A program made the position numbers and the translations under genes. This document shows, one piece after another, positions 58,407 through 64,000 of a DNA stretch of 64,000 nucleotides. The stretch comes from Nitrosomonas sp. GTDB lineage: Bacteria > Pseudomonadota > Gammaproteobacteria > Burkholderiales > Nitrosomonadaceae. Where the stretch lies: contig NZ_JAHBZY010000016.1 in NCBI RefSeq assembly GCF_019635155.1, positions 21,664 to 85,663 on the forward strand, given 5' to 3'. Numbering within the stretch: position 1 is the stretch's first letter; each line of letters opens with the position of its first letter. The notes below the pieces were generated by a model. The model saw nothing but the letters and a program-made list of their open reading frames with translations, was not told the DNA's origin and searched no databases.

Positions 58407-60107
58407 ATGCCTCAATCGATATTTTCAATGCTGGCGTTTTTGCCGTTGCTGCTGGCTGCGGTATTGCTGGTGGGATTCAATTGGCCTGCGCGCCGCGCGA
58501 TGCCGCTGGTGTTTGCCGTTACGGTGACGATCGCGCTGGTTGCCTGGGATATGACGGTCAATCGCGTTGTTGCATCTGCATTGCAGGGATTGATTCTGAC
58601 CGGTTCGATTTTGTGGATCATTTTCGGCGCAATTTTGTTGCTTAATACTTTAAAGTACTCCGGCGCTATTACCGCAATCCGTCGCGGATTTTCCGGCATC
58701 AGTTCGGATCGGCGCGTGCAAGTGGTGATTGTGGCGTGGCTGCTGGGGTGTTTTATCGAAGGCGCATCGGGGTTTGGCACGCCGGCGGCGGTAGTTGCGC
58801 CGTTGTTGGTGGCATTGGGTTTTCCTGCGCTGGCGGCGGTCATGGCCGGGATGATGGTGCAATCGACGCCGGTATCGTTTGGCGCGGTCGGTACGCCGAT
58901 CGTGGTCGGGATTACCGGTGGATTGGATCAAACCGCCATTAGCGATCAATTGATTGCACAAGATTCAAGCTGGGATGCGTTTTACCGGTTGATTACGTCG
59001 GAAGTCGCATTGATTCATGCCGCTGCGGGCGTTCTGATGCCATTGCTGATGTGCATGATGCTGACGCGTTTTTTCGGAGAATATCGTTCCTGGCGGGAAG
59101 GATTGGCAATCGCACCATTTGCGATTTTCGCCGGATTGGCGTTTGTCGTGCCGTATGCGTTGGCGGGTGTTTTTCTGGGACCGGAATTTCCTTCGTTGTT
59201 AGGCGCCATGATCGGGTTGATAATCGTGGTACCGGCGGTGCGCACCGGTTTTCTGATACCGAAGTCATCGTGGGATTTTCCGGCGACTGACGATTGGCCG
59301 TCGAAATGGTTGGGCAGTATCGATGTTCGACTGGAGAATTTGGCCGAAAAAACGCCGATGCCGATCGTTTTAGCGTGGTGTCCGTATTTTTTGCTGGCGC
59401 TGTTATTAGTGTTGTCGCGAGTTAATGATGGGATCAAAGCGTTCTTGAATCAGCACGGGGTGTTGCAATGGAACGATATCCTTGGTGAATCCGGCATTTC
59501 CGGCAGTATCGCGCTTTTCTACCAACCGGGTGGATTGATGATCCTGGTGGTGCTGATCACTTATTTTTTGCACCGCATGCGATTCCCCGAATTTAAGGCG
59601 GCAATCAGGGAGTCAACGCAAACGTTGCTGGGTGCCGGATTTGTGTTGCTTTTCACGGTACCGATGGTGCGCATTCTGATTAATTCCGGTGTGAATCTGG
59701 CCGATTTGCCGGCCATGCCGCAGGCGATGGCGCAATTGGTTGCCGACGGCGTCGGCGCGATTTATCCGTTCTTTGCGCCGTCGGTGGGGGCGCTGGGTGC
59801 TTTCATTGCCGGGTCCAATACGGTGTCGAACTTGATGTTGGCGCAATTTCAATTCGATGCCGCGCAGTTGATCGGCGTATCCAGCGCATTACTGGTGGCG
59901 GTGCAGGCGGTTGGTGCGGCAGCCGGTAACATGATCGCGATTCATAATGTGGTTGCGGCTTCCGCGACCGTGGGCTTGCTGGGACGCGAAGGGGAAACCA
60001 TCCGCATGACTATTATTCCGACGCTGTATTATTTGACAGTGGTGGGAATGATTGCAGTGCTTGCGATTTATGGCGTTGGCGTTACGGATGTTTTAACAAG
60101 CCGTTGA
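58407..60107 (+). CDS. lldP: L-lactate permease (LctP family)
   Basis: A 566-residue polytopic transporter with about 13 spans. Typical LctP segments are [23 protein letters not shown] near residue 130, [12 protein letters not shown] near 170 and [14 protein letters not shown] near 470. It imports lactate (or glycolate) with protons. The ATG at 58407 has AGGA nine bases upstream and is preferred over a GTG 51 bases earlier. It is divergent from lutABC with 160 bases between, forming an import-and-oxidation unit. Confidence 0.94.
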   Translation: MPQSIFSMLAFLPLLLAAVLLVGFNWPARRAMPLVFAVTVTIALVAWDMTVNRVVASALQGLILTGSILWIIFGAILLLNTLKYSGAITAIRRGFSGISSDRRVQVVIVAWLLGCFIEGASGFGTPAAVVAPLLVALGFPALAAVMAGMMVQSTPVSFGAVGTPIVVGITGGLDQTAISDQLIAQDSSWDAFYRLITSEVALIHAAAGVLMPLLMCMMLTRFFGEYRSWREGLAIAPFAIFAGLAFVVPYALAGVFLGPEFPSLLGAMIGLIIVVPAVRTGFLIPKSSWDFPATDDWPSKWLGSIDVRLENLAEKTPMPIVLAWCPYFLLALLLVLSRVNDGIKAFLNQHGVLQWNDILGESGISGSIALFYQPGGLMILVVLITYFLHRMRFPEFKAAIRESTQTLLGAGFVLLFTVPMVRILINSGVNLADLPAMPQAMAQLVADGVGAIYPFFAPSVGALGAFIAGSNTVSNLMLAQFQFDAAQLIGVSSALLVAVQAVGAAAGNMIAIHNVVAASATVGLLGREGETIRMTIIPTLYYLTVVGMIAVLAIYGVGVTDVLTSR

Positions 60108-60135
60108 AAAACGATCCGTGTTGCCGCGGTAGTTA

Positions 60136-61494
60136 TCAACCGCCTGCCACGGTCATGCGGTCGATCAATACCGAGCCGCATTGTTTCGAGCCGCGTACGA
60201 TGATGTCATCGCCGATGGCGACGATGCCGCGGAACATGTCCTTGAGATTGCCGGCGATGGTGATTTCTTCCACCGGATGACTGACGACGCCATTTTTGAC
60301 CCAGAACCCGGAAGCACCCCGCGAATAATCGCCAGTCACCGGATTAATGCCGTGCCCCAGTAGCTCCGTGACGAGCAATCCGGTGCCCATTTGTTTCAGA
60401 AGATCGTTGAAAGGCAAGGGTGCGCTATTTTTCATGATTAAATTATGCGTGCCGCCAGCGTTGCCGGTGGTGCGCATCCCGAGTTTACGCGCGGAGTAGC
60501 TGCCCAGGAAATAACCTTGCACGATGCCGTTTTCTACCACATGGCGATCCAAGGTGGCGACACCGTCATCGTCAAAAGGACCGCTCGCCAATCCTTTGTG
60601 CACATGTGGCAACTCCAGAATCTGAATATCCGGCGTAAAGACTTGTTGGCCGATGCTGTCGATCAGAAAAGAGGATTTTCGATATAAATTATTACCGGAT
60701 ATTGCGGAAGCAAAATGTCCGATCAAACCCGCTGCGATCGGTGCTTCAAATAAAACCGGCACTTCACAGGTATCGATTTTTCTCGCTCCCAAGCGTGCCG
60801 CGCTTCGTTCCCCGGCCTTTCGTCCGATGCTTTCAACCGTTTCCAGATCCGCCGCATCGCGGACCACACTGTACCAATAATCACGCTGTTTGCTGTCGCC
60901 TTGCTCGGCGATCATCGCGCAACTGATGCTGTGGCGCGATAGCGGGTAACCACCCATGAACCCGAGACTGTTGGCATATATAAACTGCGATTCGCTGACG
61001 GCAACAGTGGCGCCTTCCGAATTAGCGACAAGCTTGTTGGCGGTGAATCCGGAATGCTCGCATCGCTTGGCGAGTTCAATGGCTTCTTCAACACCGATTT
61101 GCCACGGAAAATACAGATTAAGATTGGGATAGTCTTTCGCCAGTAATTCAACATCCGCCAATCCGGCGCAGTCGTCGTCAGCAGTGTAGCGGGCGATCGA
61201 CAACGCCGCGGCGACGGTGTCGCTGATTGCCTGCGGCGAGAAATCGGAAGTGCTGGCGTGGCCGCGTTTTTGTCCGATGTAGACGGTAACCGATAAGCCC
61301 TTGTCACGGTTGTATTCAATCGTTTCCACTTCATTGTGCCGCACCGTGACGGTCTGGCCAAAACCATCGGAAACATTGGTTTCACACGATGTAGCGCCAC
61401 CTTTTTCGGCTTGTTTCAGAATGTCGCCGGCGATTTGCTGTAACGTGCTGATCGGATAGGAGAAACGGAGATCGGAATCGGGTAAGTTATTCAT
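60136..61494 (-). CDS. pmbA: metalloprotease PmbA/TldE
   Basis: A 452-residue member of the TldD/PmbA family. In the TldD-TldE heterodimer the PmbA (TldE) subunit lacks the metal site and TldD supplies it; together they mature small peptides and degrade others. Diagnostic stretches are TVRHNEVETIEYNRDKGLSVTVYIG near residue 50, RLGARKIDTCEVPVLFEAP near 235 and the C-terminal DYSRGASGFWVKNG. It is divergent from yjgA with 51 bases between, an arrangement common in proteobacteria. Confidence 0.95.
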   Translation of the reverse strand: MNNLPDSDLRFSYPISTLQQIAGDILKQAEKGGATSCETNVSDGFGQTVTVRHNEVETIEYNRDKGLSVTVYIGQKRGHASTSDFSPQAISDTVAAALSIARYTADDDCAGLADVELLAKDYPNLNLYFPWQIGVEEAIELAKRCEHSGFTANKLVANSEGATVAVSESQFIYANSLGFMGGYPLSRHSISCAMIAEQGDSKQRDYWYSVVRDAADLETVESIGRKAGERSAARLGARKIDTCEVPVLFEAPIAAGLIGHFASAISGNNLYRKSSFLIDSIGQQVFTPDIQILELPHVHKGLASGPFDDDGVATLDRHVVENGIVQGYFLGSYSARKLGMRTTGNAGGTHNLIMKNSAPLPFNDLLKQMGTGLLVTELLGHGINPVTGDYSRGASGFWVKNGVVSHPVEEITIAGNLKDMFRGIVAIGDDIIVRGSKQCGSVLIDRMTVAGG

Positions 61495-61545
61495 GACATG
61501 CTATCGGGACAAAAATTAAGCGATTTTCAAAATTAGGAAAGCGCT

Positions 61546-62097
61546 ATGATAACAGCTTCTCGATACTGCATTACACAGCTTACCGTGCAAAAAGAACCGG
61601 AATACGACGATAACGAAGAAATCGCGCTGAGTAAAACGCGCCGTAAAAAAGACATGCACGCCTTGCAGGAAATCGGCGAGCAACTGGTGGAATTGGATCC
61701 GAAAAAATTGACCGAGTTTGATTTGCCGGAAATTTTGGTCGACGCCATTTTGCTGGCGCGCTCCATGAACAAACACGGCGCACGCCGCAGGCAACTGCAA
61801 TACATCGGGCGCTTGATGCGCGAAGTCGACGCATCGCCGATTCAGCAAAAACTCGATTCCTGGCAACAAACCTCCAAACACCAAACCGCCCGGCTGCACC
61901 AGCTCGAACGCTGGCGCGAACGCTTGCTGAACGACGAACACGCACTGACCGAATTCGCCCAGCAATACCCGCAAGCCGACCTACAGCACCTGCGATTACT
62001 AATCCGCAACGCGCAAAAAGAAAAAGCCGCCGAAAAACCGCCGAAGAGTTTCCGGTTGCTGTTTCAGGAGTTGCAGGGGATTATTGTTGAGGTTTGA
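61546..62097 (+). CDS. yjgA: ribosome biogenesis factor YjgA/DarP (DUF615)
   Basis: A 183-residue acidic/basic helical protein of the DarP (YjgA) family, which binds late 50S assembly intermediates. SKTRRKKDMHALQEIGEQLVEL near residue 28, NKHGARRRQLQYIGRLMRE near 72 and the C-terminal LRLLIRNAQKEK block are the family landmarks. AGGAAA precedes the ATG. The divergent pmbA-yjgA pairing supports the call. Confidence 0.94.
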   Translation: MITASRYCITQLTVQKEPEYDDNEEIALSKTRRKKDMHALQEIGEQLVELDPKKLTEFDLPEILVDAILLARSMNKHGARRRQLQYIGRLMREVDASPIQQKLDSWQQTSKHQTARLHQLERWRERLLNDEHALTEFAQQYPQADLQHLRLLIRNAQKEKAAEKPPKSFRLLFQELQGIIVEV

Positions 62098-62155
62098 TTG
62101 TCATGCAGAAGCGATTTCCAATGAATTAGGCGTAATTCAACTTTGATCGGTACTC

Positions 62156-62884
62156 ATGAAAATTGTGAGCTGGAACTGTAATGGTGCTTTAAGGAAGAAG
62201 CTGGACATACTTTCCGTGCTCGATCCAGACATCTGCATTATTCAAGAATGTGAAGACCCTACCAGATGCTCAGATGTTTCATACCGTAAATGGGCGCAAA
62301 ACTATCTGTGGATCGGTAGTAATAAGAATCGGGGGTTGGGAGTTTTTGTAAAACCGGATGTATCTCTGGAACGAGTGAATCTTGATCCCGGCCCGCTTGA
62401 ATTTTTTCTTCCTTGCATCGTAGCCAATCGAATTTCGTTGCTGGCTGCCTGGACCCGGCAGGCGAATTCTCCGACCTTTCGCTATATTGGCCAGCTCTGG
62501 AAGTATCTGCAGCGACATCAGAGTTTCCTTGTGCAGCCAGAATCTATTCTTATCGGCGATCTAAACAGTAACACATGCTGGGATGTTTGGGATCGCTGGT
62601 GGAATCATAGTGATGTCGTGCGGCTTCTACAGGAAATTGGCCTTAAAAGTCTTTATCATCATGAACGGGGCGAAAATCAAGGCATGGAGAATACACCGAC
62701 CTTCTTCATGTATCGACGTTCAGACAAGTCGTATCATATTGATTATGCGTTTCTGTCAGAAACTCTACTGGAAAGAGCCTCTTTGGAAGTTGGTATTTTC
62801 ACCCATTGGATTGAGCATAGTGATCACATGCCAATTATCGTGCACATAGCTGATGACATTGAACCAAAGGGAAATCGTTGCTAA
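62156..62884 (+). CDS. endonuclease/exonuclease/phosphatase-family protein
   Basis: A 242-residue single-domain member of the EEP superfamily. The catalytic landmarks are all visible: SWNCNGA at residues 5-11, IIQECED near 29 with the metal glutamate, GDLNSNTCWD near 139, and the C-terminal HSDHMPI with the catalytic Asp-His. The substrate may be DNA, RNA or a phosphoester. There is no signal peptide. Base use is more mixed than in neighbouring genes, and it sits next to a repeat and a toxin-antitoxin pair, so recent acquisition is possible. Confidence 0.8.
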   Translation: MKIVSWNCNGALRKKLDILSVLDPDICIIQECEDPTRCSDVSYRKWAQNYLWIGSNKNRGLGVFVKPDVSLERVNLDPGPLEFFLPCIVANRISLLAAWTRQANSPTFRYIGQLWKYLQRHQSFLVQPESILIGDLNSNTCWDVWDRWWNHSDVVRLLQEIGLKSLYHHERGENQGMENTPTFFMYRRSDKSYHIDYAFLSETLLERASLEVGIFTHWIEHSDHMPIIVHIADDIEPKGNRC

Positions 62885-63184
62885 AGCTAAAGAAATAGAA
62901 TACTCGCCAGAATGCAGGATAACAGTTAAAACTTGCGTATCGTGTACTCATCCAAGGTTGAGGAAATTTCAAACAATGTTAATGCTGGGTTATGCTTTGA
63001 AGTTGCAAATCAACCGCATAATTTTAGTGATTGAATCTTTATCGGTGAAATCAGAGCGCGAACTGGATTTGCTGTCATTCCCGCGCAAACGGGAATCCGG
63101 CGATTCGGCAAAGGCTGTGGTGGATGCCCGCCTTCGCGGGCATGACGATCACGTAGAGTGGGTTAGCGATGCGACAGCAATGTA
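62885..63184. other. intergenic region with REP-like element
   Basis: About 300 bases without a credible gene. The first 190 bases show no feature; the rest contains the palindromic repeat at 63074-63146. Confidence 0.6.
63074..63146. repeat. REP/dRS3-like palindromic repeat unit
   Basis: A 73-base unit bounded by GTCAT and ATGAC. It contains two hairpins: ATTCCC (63077-63082) with GGGAAT (63091-63096) across eight bases, and ATGCCCGC (63124-63131) with GCGGGCAT (63136-63143). The ATTCCC-N8-GGGAAT core is the form of dispersed intergenic repeats seen in many proteobacteria, such as dRS3 in Neisseria. Confidence 0.75.
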
Positions 63185-63634
63185 TTAATCAATGCTCTCG
63201 ACTATAACGATATCGCCGAAGCGTTCAAAATCCTTGGTGTTATGGGTAAGGATGGCCGGGATGCCGTAGGCCAGCATCGTGGCGACGATATTGGCGTCGT
63301 GGATCTTTTTGCCGCCGATTTGGTAGCGTGTCATCAAATTCAGGAGCTTTTCTGTCACCGCCAGGTTGTCATCGGCGACATTGAATTGTTCCAGAAACTG
63401 TTTTACCTGGATCAGAATCGTTTGTTTCGGCACTGTGCCGAAGGCTTGTGGCCGGGTCAAGGTGGTTAGGTATTCCCGAATCACTTGACGACTGATCCAA
63501 AGTTTCCGTCCATCTTCAAAGGCGATTGTGATAGCAGACAGCGCGCCTCAATGGAGCGGTGCTTCCAGCACATTGGCGTACACCAGCATGTTGGTGTCTA
63601 TGAACAACGCGTTGCCAGCGCCCTTAACGGCCAT
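63185..63634 (-). pseudogene. PIN-domain toxin (VapC-like) with an in-frame stop
   Basis: Read from the ATG at 63634 the frame begins GNALFIDTNMLVYAN, the PIN N-terminus with its first metal aspartate, then hits TGA at codon 29 (63548-63550), and continues in the same frame as ..EDGRKLWISRQVIREYL.. to 63185. The later acidic residues (KKIHDANIVATM, LTHNTKDF) are intact. A single C-to-T change in an arginine codon would explain the stop. The gene overlaps the antitoxin by 11 bases. A C-terminal fragment starting at 63484 could still be made but lacks the first metal ligand. Confidence 0.85.
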
Positions 63635-63860
63635 CGTCGCCGTACATGTCCTCGCGGTGCAGACTCAAGTCTTCCGGCCACTTGCCTACGCTGACCACAG
63701 GAAAAACCAGCGGTTGATTAACCTTGTTTGCCGTTGCTTGCTGTTCCATCCGCGTTTTCAAAAAATCGACGAAATCCTCGACTTCCGCGATCCGGTCGGT
63801 AGGCAGCGACCTTATCTTGTCGATCAACGTTTGGGTGTCTTGCTTGCTGGTTGCCATCAT
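63624..63860 (-). CDS. antitoxin partner of the PIN toxin (DUF2281/VapB-like)
   Basis: A 78-residue protein (77 if the second ATG at 63857 is used; GGAG spacing favours the second). The start, SKQDTQTLIDKIRSLPTDRIAEVEDFVDFLKTRMEQQ, is the helical pattern of small antitoxins of this type, followed by a Pro-rich linker and a tail ending YGDDGR that would contact the toxin. It overlaps the broken toxin gene, the normal order for vapBC modules. With the toxin interrupted the antitoxin may be a relic. Confidence 0.78.
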   Translation of the reverse strand: MMATSKQDTQTLIDKIRSLPTDRIAEVEDFVDFLKTRMEQQATANKVNQPLVFPVVSVGKWPEDLSLHREDMYGDDGR

Positions 63861-64000
63861 TATTCTCCGTTCAACCCTAATCCGCTAAGAAAGTTTCAAT
63901 GACCTCCGGCAGCCATCCAAACGCATTGAGCGGCAATCTATGCGAATTTATCTTAACACATATGTATCAACAACCATTGAGAACTGATCAGGTAATTCAC
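63861..64000. other. window end, no feature seen
   Basis: These 140 bases upstream of the antitoxin gene probably include its promoter. No gene, repeat or hairpin could be supported. Confidence 0.4.

Noticed and set aside
61516-61974. 152-codon frame antisense to yjgA
   Set aside because: It mirrors the conserved yjgA frame; its composition (many Phe, Val, Gln) is what the complement of an acidic/basic helical protein produces.
62853-63188. 111-codon frame running through the REP-like repeat
   Set aside because: Its second half is simply the translated palindromic repeat; no ribosome site or family match.

Overview
The window comes from a betaproteobacterial ammonia oxidiser of the Nitrosomonadaceae. 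The decisive evidence is a complete ammonia monooxygenase operon, amoC-amoA-amoB followed by the accessory genes amoE and amoD (12305-16784), with every expected copper ligand visible. The AmoA sequence and the moderate GC content fit the Nitrosomonas oligotropha/ureae side of the family better than N. europaea, but species assignment is inference. No phage, plasmid or large genomic-island signature is present.

Layout, left to right. 1-4422 (+): central carbon genes gap (5' end missing), pgk, pyk and a class II aldolase (fba), serving glycolysis and the Calvin cycle. 4573-7040 (-): yggX, argA, rsmE. 7198-11458 (+): a thioredoxin-fold protein, an inositol-monophosphatase-family enzyme and the potassium system trkA-trkH. 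11608-12003: a lone PilG-type response regulator. 12305-16784: the amo operon. 17012-23398 (-): a DedA protein and the classic queA-tgt-yajC-secD-secF cluster. 23511: tRNA-Leu(CAA), then about 1 kb without genes that carries DnaA boxes. 24657-32098 (-): an exported orphan protein, a ChpA-like hybrid kinase and PilJ. 32422-36018: ilvA, sbcB, ridA.

36096-49048 (-) is the accessory heart of the window. A ten-gene, largely overlapping operon encodes a hybrid of type II secretion and type IV pilus parts: GspG, F, E, PilM/N/O-like proteins, a PilP/GspC-like protein, a secretin lipoprotein and three further pilin-like proteins. A Tat-exported beta-helix protein and a PEP-CTERM protein follow on the same strand. 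A zinc metallopeptidase, a MASE1/PAS hybrid kinase with a degenerate receiver and a second PEP-CTERM protein lie beyond the operon's 5' end. 55200-60107: tusA, then a lactate island of lutABC divergent from a lactate permease. 60136-63860: pmbA, yjgA (darP), an endonuclease/phosphatase-family protein, a REP-like repeat and a toxin-antitoxin pair whose PIN toxin carries an in-frame stop.

Cross-cutting signals. Two copies of a ~142-bp miniature element with 16-bp terminal inverted repeats, each flanked by its own 5-bp target duplication, sit 38 kb apart; one lies directly behind amoD. AmoB, AmoE and AmoD are all predicted to mature to an N-terminal His-Gly. The amo operon has hairpins after amoC and amoB and a perfect 16-bp palindrome before amoC. 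The hybrid secretion cluster together with its exported neighbours is the best candidate here for an uncharacterised system.
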